A stretch of 64,000 nt of DNA from Sporolactobacillus shoreicorticis. Its GTDB lineage: Bacteria > Bacillota > Bacilli > Bacillales > Sporolactobacillaceae. The DNA lies in contig NZ_JAMXWM010000016.1 of the NCBI RefSeq assembly GCF_024125445.1, forward strand, positions 1 to 64,000. The letters run 5' to 3'. Numbering within the stretch: the first letter of the stretch is position 1; the number at the start of each line of letters is the position of its first letter. A program made the position numbers and the translations under genes. Shown piece after piece: positions 1-8,931 of this stretch. The notes beneath the pieces are model-generated. The model was not told the DNA's origin, did no database searches, and worked only from the letters and a program-made list of their open reading frames with translations.

Positions 1-16
1 GATCGTTTTTACTGCA

Positions 17-50
17 CAAAAAAAACGATTATGGACACACATAATCGTTT
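17..50 (-). terminator. Rho-independent terminator of gudB
   Basis: A perfect 10-bp inverted repeat (arms 23-32 and 41-50, loop of 8) is followed, reading on the minus strand, by a run of U from the A-tract at 17-24. It lies just past the gudB stop codon. Confidence 0.85.
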
Positions 51-87
51 AAAAATATCATTACTTTTTTATTTATCATTCATTCAT

Positions 88-1356
88 TTAAATCCAACCG
101 CGAACACGTGCAGATTCTGCGAGTGTGTATACACCAGCGAAACAGGACGCTGTCTTCAATGAAATACCGCGTTCCTGAGCAATATTATGAACACGCGTAA
201 ACGCATCTGCCAAGATCTGACGTACTCGGCGTTCGCCCTCCTCTTTGCTCCAGATCAAGCCTTGTCTGTTTTGAACCCATTCAATATAGGAGGAAGTCAT
301 ATCACCTGAACTGGTCAAGATTTCAGGTATAAAAAGAATTCCATTTTGTGTCATCCAATCGGCAGCCTCATCGGATACCGCTCCATCCGCGGCCTCAACC
401 ACAAGTTTACTTCTGATTTTAAGAACATTGTTAACTGTAACTTGGTTCGCGACAGCGGCAAGCACCATAATATCGCATGGCTTTTCAACAAGTTCCTGAC
501 TTGTCAGCGTATGCTTGTAAAGCTTGGTTATTGTTCCAAAACTGTCCCGACACTCAATCAATGTGTTCATGTCTAATCCTGCCGAACGATAAACCGCCCC
601 ATAGGCATCTGATAGCCCGGTAATGGTCACACCCGAATCTGCCAGCGATTTGGCGACATAGCTTCCCAGTGACCCGAATCCTTGCACAATTGCGGTTGAA
701 TGCTGCAAATCAATACCTTTTTTTTTCGCCGCTTCGGAAATAAATAAGACGATACCTCGGCCGGCCGAATTTTCGCGGCTTTTCAGACCTCCAAGAACAA
801 TTGGTTTACCTGTTATAAATCCGGCCGACTGATCTGGGCATAATTTGCTGTATTCATCCATCATCCAGGCCATCACCTGAGAATTGGTGAAAATATCCGG
901 AGCCGGAATATCCTGATAGGGTCCGATAACGGAACGAATCGCTTGTATGTATCCTCTGCTTAGAAGTTCAAGCTCATGGAAAGACAGCTCCCTAGGTTCG
1001 CAGATGACGCCGCCTTTCGCACCGCCGAATGGAATATTGAGCAAACCGTTTTTAAGACTGTTCAGCATAGACAAAGCTTTCATCAAGGGCTCCGAAACCT
1101 CAGGATGAAATAAAACGCCGCCCTTAGTTGGTCCTGTTGAAAAGCTGTGTTGAACCCTGTAACCCAAAAAGATGCGTACCTGTCCGTTGTCCATTTTTAC
1201 GGGTATTCGAACAGACAGCATCCGCTGCGGCTCCTTCAACAGCTCAAACACATCCTGCGAATAGCCGAGTTCAACAAGCGCTTCTTCGATCATCGCCTGA
1301 GCCGATGCTAAGAAGCGTTTGTGCTTCGTTATAAGATCGTGTTGATCAACCGACAC
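88..1356 (-). CDS. gudB: NAD-dependent glutamate dehydrogenase (GudB/RocG family)
   Basis: Oxidative deamination of glutamate to 2-oxoglutarate and ammonia in the cytoplasm. The reading frame opens at 1440, but a GTG at 1356 sits 6 nt behind AAAGGAAG and gives 422 residues, close to the 426 of B. subtilis GudB, so I start there. Three lysines typical of the family appear at about K78 (GPTKGG), K102 and K114 (GGAKGG), with the same spacing as in clostridial GDH, and a PAPD aspartate near 154. The C-terminal NAD domain carries GFGSLG. Odd points: GGLKSREN replaces the usual GGSHGRE, and SSGDMTSSY replaces NSGGVTVSY, so the copy is divergent. Monocistronic, with its own terminator; gene order gudB-mecB-ypbG matches B. 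subtilis. Confidence 0.9.
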   Translation of the reverse strand: MSVDQHDLITKHKRFLASAQAMIEEALVELGYSQDVFELLKEPQRMLSVRIPVKMDNGQVRIFLGYRVQHSFSTGPTKGGVLFHPEVSEPLMKALSMLNSLKNGLLNIPFGGAKGGVICEPRELSFHELELLSRGYIQAIRSVIGPYQDIPAPDIFTNSQVMAWMMDEYSKLCPDQSAGFITGKPIVLGGLKSRENSAGRGIVLFISEAAKKKGIDLQHSTAIVQGFGSLGSYVAKSLADSGVTITGLSDAYGAVYRSAGLDMNTLIECRDSFGTITKLYKHTLTSQELVEKPCDIMVLAAVANQVTVNNVLKIRSKLVVEAADGAVSDEAADWMTQNGILFIPEILTSSGDMTSSYIEWVQNRQGLIWSKEEGERRVRQILADAFTRVHNIAQERGISLKTASCFAGVYTLAESARVRGWI

Positions 1357-1505
1357 CCAAATCTTCCTTTCTCTTCTTCTGCAGAACATTTTCTCTGTCG
1401 TCTTTCCATTTGACGCAGCTATTGATTCATCAAGAGGCATGCTGTTGCATAAAGTCTAATGTAGCAATCATCCATCCTTAACCTGATTATGCAACCGCAG
1501 GGAAA

Positions 1506-1534
1506 AACCCCGCGTGATTAAGAATGCGGAGCTT
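1506..1534 (-). terminator. Possible terminator of mecB
   Basis: Minus-strand reading gives CTCCGC, a 12-nt loop, GCGGGG and then TTTTT, beginning within the last codons of mecB. The stem is only 6 bp with one G-U pair, so this is moderate evidence. Confidence 0.5.
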
Positions 1535-2138
1535 TAATAAAATAGCGATATAGCTCGGATATGGCAATGTCCTTTATCAGACATTTACCATATTCTCCAA
1601 GTCTGTAAATGGTAATGGTTGATGTATTTCCATACTCCGCAAGGATAGCGACAAGCGTTTCGATATCAAATGCGTCCGTTAAGTGCTGTTCATTAAAATG
1701 TATATAATATTTGTTTTCAAATAGAAAAAGGCTTCCTGTTCGAACCCCTAAATCATAAAGTGCTTTCGATAATGCAATCACATCATCGAATTGTTCAAAC
1801 TGATAAAGTACGTCCTGACTTTCATCCAAAGTTACCTGCATTTGAATGAAATCCTCATCATCTTCAAAGTCATCGTCGGAATCATCATCACGATCTTTTC
1901 TTCCCCTTGACACAATGACAACCATTCCTTGCGCAGGGAGAGAGAATACTTCAACATCGATCGAGCCGGATGCTTCAAAACCCAGCTCGTCATCCGCCTC
2001 AAGCATCATGTCCCGAAATAATTTCTCGACCCTCGGCAAGTCGTGCCACATATCTTCTTTTGTAATGCCTCGTTCTTTGAGATCGTCAAAAGTCAGGAAA
2101 ATTTTGATCCTGTCGCCATTTAAACGTTCCAGTCGCAT
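1518..2138 (-). CDS. mecB: MecA-family adaptor protein MecB (YpbH)
   Basis: Adaptor that should deliver substrates to the ClpC(P) AAA+ machine. The 206 residues start with MRLERLNGDRIKIF, the typical MecA/YpbH opening, with the N-terminal substrate domain at about 1-85, a very acidic linker (a run of Asp/Glu near 92-103), and the C-terminal ClpC-binding domain from about 110 to the end. AAGGAGG lies 8 nt before the ATG. The position beside gudB and ypbG is that of ypbH in B. subtilis, so I favour MecB over the competence regulator MecA; the sequence alone does not separate them with certainty. Confidence 0.85.
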   Translation of the reverse strand: MRLERLNGDRIKIFLTFDDLKERGITKEDMWHDLPRVEKLFRDMMLEADDELGFEASGSIDVEVFSLPAQGMVVIVSRGRKDRDDDSDDDFEDDEDFIQMQVTLDESQDVLYQFEQFDDVIALSKALYDLGVRTGSLFLFENKYYIHFNEQHLTDAFDIETLVAILAEYGNTSTITIYRLGEYGKCLIKDIAISELYRYFIKAPHS

Positions 2139-2350
2139 CGCAAATATCCTCCTTGCCGTCCAGCCTAATCACTTTTGTGTAGTGTCGCAAACCTATACTA
2201 TAGTTATATGATCTTGACGAATTTCGGTGTCTCTTGCCAGGACATGTATCCAACAATGATGATGAGAGCAAAGAGCAGATTCGCCTACCAAATCGTCGAA
2301 CGAGAGACTTGAATGTAGTATACAACGCAAAGACATAATTGTACATGCTT

Positions 2351-3133
2351 TTACACATTTTCAATTTGTTTCCGCATGAAAGTAAGCATTAATGCATCAG
2401 GCTTTGCACCTAAACGCAAAGGCAGTTTGGTTGTTCCGTAACCGCTGCTGATTATTAGTGTTCCAAATGGCAGCTCTTTTACCCCTGCCTTCTCTTTCAA
2501 AGTAAATCCAAATAAGTTAATTTGTCCGCTGTGCGTATGTCCTGAAATGCAGTAAGCGATACCCATTCGCTTTGTCAGTACCTTCTTAATATTCGGATTG
2601 TGACTGAACAATAGCGTAGGTGCTCCGTTTTTTCGCGCGGCAAGTGTTTTATTTAAATTCGCGTGATGATGCAGCAAATCATTTACACCCGAAAAATTAA
2701 GAGTCGCACCATTTTTTCTTACACTATATGTCGTGTTGTCTAAAATCACAACATCGCTTTCATCAAGCAGCTTTTTTAACCGATCATATCCGAAATCCCA
2801 ATCATGATTCCCCCAAATGAAAAAAACGGGAGCAATTTCCGACAGTATTTTGATATTTTTGCGGACTCTGGCAAGCGGCACACCTTTCTCAGCGAGGTCC
2901 CCTCCAATAAGAATATAGTCTGGAGAATACATAAACGAATCGATCCATTTTTTCGAAATCGTACGTCGATGAATATCTGAGATAAAAAAAAGTTTCTCTC
3001 CAATAAATGGTTCGGGCAGCTCATCAAATTCAAGGTTAATGGAAATTAAACGATTCAAGTGCGCTTCACGAAACATGTAAGCAATTAATAATACAAAAAA
3101 GGTCATCATTGCAGCCAATAGATCAACAGTCAT
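2351..3133 (-). CDS. ypbG: Membrane-anchored metallophosphoesterase (YpbG/YkuE-like)
   Basis: Calcineurin-type phosphoesterase of 260 residues. An N-terminal hydrophobic segment (about residues 4-18) should anchor it to the membrane. The metal motifs appear in order: SDIHRR, GGDLAEKG, GNHDWD, SHNPN and SGHTHSGQ. The GNHD and GHTH boxes are complete, so the enzyme is probably active; the substrate is unknown. GGAGTGA lies 6 nt before the ATG. It follows mecB in the direction of the ypb cluster, as in B. subtilis, where the same-position gene is ypbG. Family assignment is strong, orthology moderately so. Confidence 0.8.
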   Translation of the reverse strand: MTVDLLAAMMTFFVLLIAYMFREAHLNRLISINLEFDELPEPFIGEKLFFISDIHRRTISKKWIDSFMYSPDYILIGGDLAEKGVPLARVRKNIKILSEIAPVFFIWGNHDWDFGYDRLKKLLDESDVVILDNTTYSVRKNGATLNFSGVNDLLHHHANLNKTLAARKNGAPTLLFSHNPNIKKVLTKRMGIAYCISGHTHSGQINLFGFTLKEKAGVKELPFGTLIISSGYGTTKLPLRLGAKPDALMLTFMRKQIENV

Positions 3134-3311
3134 TGGAAATCACTCCGCATCATAAGGCATATAGCCGTGCCTCTGCTAAAAGATTCGAACGAATGTGCGT
3201 TTATACGGTCCTGATTAATAAAATCAATGGAATCAATCGGTCTATGTACAAGCTGGAGCAGCATATAAAGAACTGATGAATCGAAAAATAGTTGAGAAAG
3301 GAGGCACAGAT

Positions 3312-3548
3312 TTGTCAACATCTAGAAAATGGTATATCCCATACGTCAGTCCCTATGATCCATGTCCGCCGCTCGGACCAATTTCTTATGAGACACCCGT
3401 GCAGCTCTATCTTGGTTTTCAGCCGCAGGGCATGGAACAGTTCTCGCCGTTTGAAGCACTCGCTCACGGCACACTATGGCCGGGACTTTTTACACCATAT
3501 ACCAATCCATATCTCTCAAAAAGAGGGGAGCTGAACACAGATGGATGA
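3312..3548 (+). CDS. cotJA: Spore coat protein CotJA
   Basis: Small spore-coat component of 78 residues. The frame begins at 3276, but a TTG at 3312 lies 7 nt behind AAAGGAGG and gives the family length, so it is the likely start. Family signatures are DPCPPLGP near the N-terminus, then LYLGFQPQGMEQFSPFEAL and a C-terminal TLWPGLFTPY. It is the first gene of cotJA-cotJB-cotJC; its 3' end overlaps cotJB by 8 nt. cotJ operons are made in the mother cell under sigma-E in Bacillus; CATATAAA at 3262-3269 resembles a sigma-E -10 box, but I found no convincing -35 partner. Confidence 0.9.
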   Translation: MSTSRKWYIPYVSPYDPCPPLGPISYETPVQLYLGFQPQGMEQFSPFEALAHGTLWPGLFTPYTNPYLSKRGELNTDG

Positions 3549-3810
3549 ACCAACACAAGTACCGGACAGCTATTACTCTGATCTGAAGGCACTTCAAGCC
3601 GTCGACTTTACGCTTGTTGAACTGACTCTTTATCTGGATACTCATCCTAATGACCTTGAAGCACTGAAGCAGTTCAATTCAACTGCTAAGAAAAGTGCCG
3701 AACTTCGTGACGGATTCGAAGCACGGTACGGCCCTTTGAGACAGTTCGGGCACAGTTTATCCGCTTATCCGTGGCAATGGAAGGATACACCATGGCCGTG
3801 GCAAGTATAA
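3541..3810 (+). CDS. cotJB: Spore coat protein CotJB
   Basis: Spore-coat protein of 89 residues, matching the family length. Diagnostic stretches are LQAVDFTLVELTLYLDTHP (about residues 17-35), the ALKQFN helix and the C-terminal YPWQW/PWPWQV tail that is characteristic of CotJB. The gene overlaps the end of cotJA and is followed 25 nt later by cotJC, so translation is probably coupled. CotJB is known to be needed with CotJC in the inner coat. No odd features. Confidence 0.92.
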   Translation: MDEPTQVPDSYYSDLKALQAVDFTLVELTLYLDTHPNDLEALKQFNSTAKKSAELRDGFEARYGPLRQFGHSLSAYPWQWKDTPWPWQV

Positions 3811-3835
3811 TTGATGACCGAGGAGGCGGATTTAA

Positions 3836-4402
3836 GTGTGGTACTACGAAAAGAAGCTGCAGTATCCGGTGCGCGTCGGCATCTGCAATCCAAGGATGGC
3901 AAAATTCCTGATTGAACAATACGGCGGTGCCGACGGCGAACTTGCTGCGGCCCTGCGCTATCTGAATCAGAGATACACCATACCCAGCCGGGTTATGGGC
4001 CTGCTCAATGACATTGGGACCGAGGAGTTCGCCCATTTGGAAATGATTGCTACAATGGTTTACAAGCTCACAAAAGACGCAACGCCGGAACAATTAAAGG
4101 AAGCCGGTTTGGGCGAACATTATGTCGATCATGGCAAGTCCGTCTACTATCACAATGCTGCCGGTCAGAAGTTCGACATGGGCGTTCAGTCAAAGGGCGA
4201 TCCAATCGCTGATTTGTATGAAGACATTGCAGCGGAAGAAAAAGCGCGCTCGACTTACCAATGGATCATTAATATCTCAGATGACCCGCAGATCAATGAT
4301 TCCTTAGGCTTTTTACGCGAGCGTGAGATCGTTCATTCGCAAAGATTCCGAGAAGCCGTCGAACTGCTTAAAGAAGAACAATCAAAAAAAAGAGTGTTTT
4401 AA
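3836..4402 (+). CDS. cotJC: Spore coat manganese catalase-family protein CotJC
   Basis: Ferritin-like di-manganese catalase fold, 188 residues, deposited in the spore coat. GTG start, preceded by GAGGAGGCGG. The metal ligands expected of Mn-catalases can be seen: Glu in DGELAA (about 35), Glu and His in TEEFAHLEM (about 63-66), Glu in AEEKARSTYQW (about 140) and Glu/His in EREIVHSQRF (about 170-174). Whether it breaks down peroxide in the spore is not shown by sequence. Last gene of cotJABC, closed by a strong terminator. The operon lies on the plus strand inside the otherwise minus-strand ypb cluster. Confidence 0.93.
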   Translation: MWYYEKKLQYPVRVGICNPRMAKFLIEQYGGADGELAAALRYLNQRYTIPSRVMGLLNDIGTEEFAHLEMIATMVYKLTKDATPEQLKEAGLGEHYVDHGKSVYYHNAAGQKFDMGVQSKGDPIADLYEDIAAEEKARSTYQWIINISDDPQINDSLGFLREREIVHSQRFREAVELLKEEQSKKRVF

Positions 4403-4426
4403 CGACGAACAAGACAAGCGATTGAG

Positions 4427-4461
4427 CGGCTGCTTTTCAACAGATTGGAAGCAGTCGTTTT
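4427..4461 (+). terminator. Rho-independent terminator of cotJABC
   Basis: An 11-bp stem (4427-4437 with 4447-4457, including G-U pairs) is followed by TTTTAT. It lies 25 nt after the cotJC stop and directly before the 3' end of convergent ypbF. Confidence 0.8.
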
Positions 4462-4465
4462 ATCA

Positions 4466-4924
4466 TTACTTATAGAATAAATTGATATCAAATTCTTTTT
4501 TCAAATATCGAAGAATCCCATATCGAACAGTGTCGCCAAACTGGTCGGGCTGATCTTTCAGCCACAGCTCTTTCTCACGGTCAATAACTTCTTCCCGCAA
4601 TTCGTCGTAATCATCCTCAGCATCCTCACGTTCCCCGTGACAATAAGTAAAGAAAAAAAGAAAAGTGCCGCAAAGGATGAGGAAAGCCCAGCTTGACGGA
4701 CGGCTGATCATTGTATGCAGATGATGCATCGAATTGAGCGTACCGGGATAAATGAAAAAAATAGAAATAATTCCAATACTTGCAAACAATGTAAGACAAA
4801 GACCAAGAACTGCTTCTCTGCGCTTCCATTTGTCTTTTTCCTTCTTCCTTTTAATGAGCTCCATCAAAATAGTGAATGTGATTCCGGAAATCCGACCTTT
4901 ATCGCGATACTCCTGAAGCGACAT
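4466..4924 (-). CDS. ypbF: Membrane protein YpbF (DUF2663 family)
   Basis: Uncharacterised two-helix membrane protein. The frame opens at 4966; I prefer the ATG at 4924, which follows an AGAGAGGTGGAGG stretch and gives 152 residues, near the 147 of B. subtilis YpbF. A basic N-terminal helix (KRKKEKDKWKRR) is followed by two membrane segments at about residues 39-58 and 80-95, then an acidic helical tail (EREDAEDDYDELREE). Function unknown. Position between the cotJ operon and ypbD agrees with the ypbF locus. The start remains uncertain because several ATGs are clustered. Confidence 0.7.
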   Translation of the reverse strand: MSLQEYRDKGRISGITFTILMELIKRKKEKDKWKRREAVLGLCLTLFASIGIISIFFIYPGTLNSMHHLHTMISRPSSWAFLILCGTFLFFFTYCHGEREDAEDDYDELREEVIDREKELWLKDQPDQFGDTVRYGILRYLKKEFDINLFYK

Positions 4925-5008
4925 GTCCTCCACCTCTCTCATACTCATAAATATGAGTGTGACCACAAAATTAGGACAATCACAGCTTACAAGTCATTAT
5001 TGAACGTA

Positions 5009-5572
5009 TCAAGGACGCCCCCTTTTCACATCATTGATCACAAGAGCCAATGTATCCATTGTGAAATGTGCGATGATCGGTGCAGTCAGGCTATTGGTTT
5101 GAATGAACAGAAAACCGAGACCGAAACTCAGGGCAAGAGTTATTGCCAGAAGTGCCGGCTTTGTCACATAACGAACATGTACAAAGGCAAAAATGAGACT
5201 GGCAGCAGCATATCCGAGTAAATGCTGAAGAATACCTCTGAACAGAGTCTCTTCAATTAAAGAAACAGCAACCATAATAAGAGCAAGCACCGGCAGAGGA
5301 AAGGCATGAAACAGCTGTTCATCAATCCCCTTGTCATCAAACCATGCGCGCGGCAAAATATGCTCAATCATCGCCTGGAGCACAACCATAACCATTCCGA
5401 AACAAACACCAATCATAAGATCCATCCAACCGAATACATACCATTTTGTCGGAAGAAAGGATGCAGGGAACATCAAAATAAACACGACGGACAGCAGCAA
5501 AAGCAGACCTTGTGATACATAGAGCGCGCGACGTAGTTCAGCATTGGAAAAATGATGATCAGATCGGTTCAT
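5009..5572 (-). CDS. ypbD: CPBP-family intramembrane protease (YpbD)
   Basis: Polytopic membrane protein of 187 residues belonging to the CAAX/CPBP (ABI) intramembrane metalloprotease family. The defining motifs are present: EETLFRG (EExxxR) near residue 108, FAFVH near 129 and HFTMD near 170, the last standing for the HxxxN/D box. About five or six hydrophobic segments surround them. Substrate unknown. Its ATG overlaps the recQ stop as ATGA, so it is translationally coupled to the helicase gene, as in the B. subtilis ypbB-recS-ypbD order. Confidence 0.85.
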   Translation of the reverse strand: MNRSDHHFSNAELRRALYVSQGLLLLLSVVFILMFPASFLPTKWYVFGWMDLMIGVCFGMVMVVLQAMIEHILPRAWFDDKGIDEQLFHAFPLPVLALIMVAVSLIEETLFRGILQHLLGYAAASLIFAFVHVRYVTKPALLAITLALSFGLGFLFIQTNSLTAPIIAHFTMDTLALVINDVKRGRP

Positions 5573-7119
5573 TGCATCGACCGATCACCTTCTTTAAAAA
5601 TATAGGGCAGTCTTTCTTTCCAATTCATCAGCTGTTCCCGATGAATCACCGTATCATCAAAGTTCGCCTGATCAAAATCAGCAAGACTGATCCCGCATCG
5701 ATCACAGCAATAAACAGGCTTTTTCCCTGGACTTTCATGATAAATATTTAAATAATAAGTTCGTCTGCATTCTGTTGCTGCTAAATAGTTCTTCATGACG
5801 AGAAGATCGCGCAGCAATACGCTTCGGCGCTGCTCAATAATTGACCTGCTTCGTTTAAAAATTGATTGAAAGGATTGATGTACAGGCTTTTCACGCACTC
5901 GTTCATAAATGAAACGGGCAGCGGTTTCGCTCGATCCCCGCTCCTGTAAATCGTTCAAAAACTGATCTTTATTTTTAATCGTCAGGACTCCATTGTCTAA
6001 TTCGTAATAAATATGACGCAAAAAGCTCTCCTCCGGAAAATTACTGTTAATAAATCCCTCAGGGTATTGATTATCTTGCGGTGAATAATACAGAACGGCA
6101 AGACCCTGCTGTCCGTCACGTGAAACGCGGCCGATCTCCTGAAGGTATGCATTCATTGTTGCGGGAAAATGAAAATGAACAACGAGTCGAATGTCAGGCT
6201 TGTTGATCCCCATACCAAAGGCATTGGTACAGCACAGAAGATCTAACTGATTATCTAAAAATTGATTTTGTATTTTTCTTCGATCAAGTGCCTCCATTCC
6301 GCCATGATAAAAAGCGGCCCTGATTCCGAGTTTGCAGTGCACAAGTTGAGCCAGTTTCTCAGTCCAGTCGCGGCTCGCACAATAAACAATTCCCGGAAGC
6401 CGTGTGGAGCGAAGCAGCGTGCACAAACGTTCCATTTTTTCATCGTCACTTGAGACTTCCCGAACAACAAGTGCAATATTCGCTCTGTCAACGCTCATGA
6501 TCGTCTGGGCAGCCTTATGCAACCCCAAAGATCGAATGATATCTTCCCGCACACGTTCATCCGCTGTCGCGGTCACAGCGAGGCAGGCAGGATGCCCAAG
6601 CTGTTCTCGGATACGGGCGAGGTGCAGATAGTCCGGTCTGAATTCATGTCCCCATTGCGATACACAGTGTGCTTCATCAACGACAAAAAGGGAGATTTTT
6701 ATTTTCGCCAAGGCTTCACGTATGTCAGAACGACAAAGCATCTCCGGAGAAATATAGAGAAAGCGCAGGTCACGCAAATGGCGAAGCACCCGGACACGTT
6801 CTCGTGCGTGCATCATTCCGTTCAATGCGCGCGCATGCATTTCACCCGCGGAACGCAATGCCTTAATCTGGTCCTCCATTAATGACAAAAGCGGTGAAAC
6901 AATTAATACAGTACCATTAAGCATGTACCCGGGAATTTGATAACATAGCGATTTACCGCTCCCCGTCGGCATCATCGCAAAGACGTCCCTACCGTTTAAA
7001 ACGTCTTGAATGATTTTCTGCTGTCCCGTGCGAAACTGACGATAGCCGAATTTTTTCTTTAGTATTGTCTTAGCCTGGCGCAGCCAATCTTCCTCGTCTA
7101 AATCGATCATTTTCTCCAT
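5569..7119 (-). CDS. recS: RecQ-family ATP-dependent DNA helicase (RecS)
   Basis: 3'-5' DNA helicase for repair and restart of forks. The frame opens with GTG at 7131, but the ATG at 7119 has AGGTGAGG 7 nt upstream, giving 516 residues. Visible motifs: Walker A (PTGSGKSLCYQ, about residue 49), DEAH in VVDEAHCVSQWGHEFRPDYLHL, CTNAFGMGINKPDIR (motif V) and QEIGRVSRDG (motif VI). Cysteines near the end (CCDRC and ECRRTYY) form the usual RecQ zinc site. There is no HRDC domain, as in short RecS proteins. Motif VI normally reads GRAGRDG; here it is GRVSRDG. Between ypbB and ypbD, with tight spacing. Confidence 0.9.
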   Translation of the reverse strand: MEKMIDLDEEDWLRQAKTILKKKFGYRQFRTGQQKIIQDVLNGRDVFAMMPTGSGKSLCYQIPGYMLNGTVLIVSPLLSLMEDQIKALRSAGEMHARALNGMMHARERVRVLRHLRDLRFLYISPEMLCRSDIREALAKIKISLFVVDEAHCVSQWGHEFRPDYLHLARIREQLGHPACLAVTATADERVREDIIRSLGLHKAAQTIMSVDRANIALVVREVSSDDEKMERLCTLLRSTRLPGIVYCASRDWTEKLAQLVHCKLGIRAAFYHGGMEALDRRKIQNQFLDNQLDLLCCTNAFGMGINKPDIRLVVHFHFPATMNAYLQEIGRVSRDGQQGLAVLYYSPQDNQYPEGFINSNFPEESFLRHIYYELDNGVLTIKNKDQFLNDLQERGSSETAARFIYERVREKPVHQSFQSIFKRSRSIIEQRRSVLLRDLLVMKNYLAATECRRTYYLNIYHESPGKKPVYCCDRCGISLADFDQANFDDTVIHREQLMNWKERLPYIFKEGDRSMQ

Positions 7120-7133
7120 ATAAATCCTCACCT

Positions 7134-8183
7134 TTATCGAAGTGTATTTTTTGCAAGAGCTAAGCGGATTTGAAGATAGGAAGCATTTTCCCGCAGGTCG
7201 TTTTTAATCGTTTTAAGCCGACGCGTATTCAGGCGATGTGCACGCTCAACTATGTGCTGCTCCAATTCTTCGGCAAGGTACTCAGACAAGTCAAATGTTG
7301 GTTCTTTCAACGCAATTTCAACTAAATGATCCTCAATCGTGCTCAGTGACAAATTTCTGTGATTTGCTGTTTCCAGAGCTGAGAGACCGGACCTCAAGAG
7401 ACGCAGCGTAACCGCGGCAGTGTTCGAAAGGCTGCTCACTGCAGGACTTATTAATGAAGCAACAAGAGGGTAACGCGATTTATTATTTGATACATCCGCC
7501 ATGAGTCTTCTGAGTGCCGATTTGAAAAGCATTCGGCATTCATACAGATCCTTCCCGGATTCGTCGGCGATTTGTTTCATGGTAAGCCCGATCATTTGAT
7601 ATCCGGAAAACTGGGCTGCAAACAGATCTGCTTCAGCTCGGGGAATATGAGTCAACAATCGGCATAGTTCTTGATACAATTGATGAGCTAATTCATTGCG
7701 AGTCAGTGAACGATTCAAAACAATACGTCGAATCGCTTCGGTCACCGGTGGCTGCTTGGTTATTGGCAGAAAAGCAGTCTCATGATAGCGGAGTGCCGAT
7801 AATGTTTGAATAAGAAGCTGCAGTTTTAGCCAGAATTGTCCTTCAGTCGTTACGTAATTCGTTATCTTAACACCATCTGGAATCGTATGTTCAATACCAG
7901 ATTTATTCAGTTTGTTCTTTCCTGCTTCAGTGATAATGAAGGTTGTCTGTTTTGAATTTACACACTGTATCCACCCACAATCATGCAGACGTTCAATTAA
8001 TTTTTGGAATGATTGACGTTCCAAATCATCACATAAATGAAAGAACGGCTTCACCCCAAACAAATAACTGTCCTGTATGCTTTGAGACGATTGTTTGCCT
8101 TTTAATAAATGATATATTCCTGATACAGTACGTTCTCCGTGGAACTGCCTAATCAGGAACAGAAGAAGCGCCTCGCTGAACAT
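7134..8183 (-). CDS. ypbB: YpbB, helix-turn-helix protein linked to RecS
   Basis: Protein of 349 residues, similar in length to B. subtilis YpbB, which is always found upstream of the recS helicase gene. The frame opens with TTG at 8222; the ATG at 8183 (MFSEALLLFLIRQFHGERTVS) matches the family N-terminus better. HGERT...YHLL and SSQSIQDSYLFGVKPFFH are family-typical. The C-terminal part (about 260-349) is predicted helical and looks like the helicase-associated HTH domain (ETANHRNLSLSTIEDHLVE). Its role is probably as an accessory to RecS; this is inference from genomic coupling (16-nt gap to the recS start). Confidence 0.8.
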   Translation of the reverse strand: MFSEALLLFLIRQFHGERTVSGIYHLLKGKQSSQSIQDSYLFGVKPFFHLCDDLERQSFQKLIERLHDCGWIQCVNSKQTTFIITEAGKNKLNKSGIEHTIPDGVKITNYVTTEGQFWLKLQLLIQTLSALRYHETAFLPITKQPPVTEAIRRIVLNRSLTRNELAHQLYQELCRLLTHIPRAEADLFAAQFSGYQMIGLTMKQIADESGKDLYECRMLFKSALRRLMADVSNNKSRYPLVASLISPAVSSLSNTAAVTLRLLRSGLSALETANHRNLSLSTIEDHLVEIALKEPTFDLSEYLAEELEQHIVERAHRLNTRRLKTIKNDLRENASYLQIRLALAKNTLR

Positions 8184-8840
<657 letters not shown>

Positions 8841-8856
8841 TCATCTGATTGTGTAC

Positions 8857-8901
8857 ATGAAAGAGGTTTGAAGCAAAATAATTGCTTCAAACCTCTTTCA
8901 T
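8857..8901. terminator. Shared terminator of fer and resE
   Basis: Perfect 20-bp inverted repeat with a 5-nt loop between the convergent genes fer (+) and resE (-). T-rich arms (CTCTTTCAT) end the stem on the plus strand. No long U-tract follows on either side. Confidence 0.75.
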
Positions 8902-8931
8902 CATTTGCCGGTATTATTCCTTGGATTTAAT

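Noticed and set aside
1846-2211. Ser-rich plus-strand reading frame
   Set aside because: It is antisense to mecB; the Ser run mirrors the Asp/Glu linker, and it lacks a ribosome binding site.
4715-5221. 168-codon plus-strand frame with many cysteines
   Set aside because: Antisense to ypbF and ypbD, which have coherent membrane and motif patterns; the frame has no ribosome binding site and no known domain.
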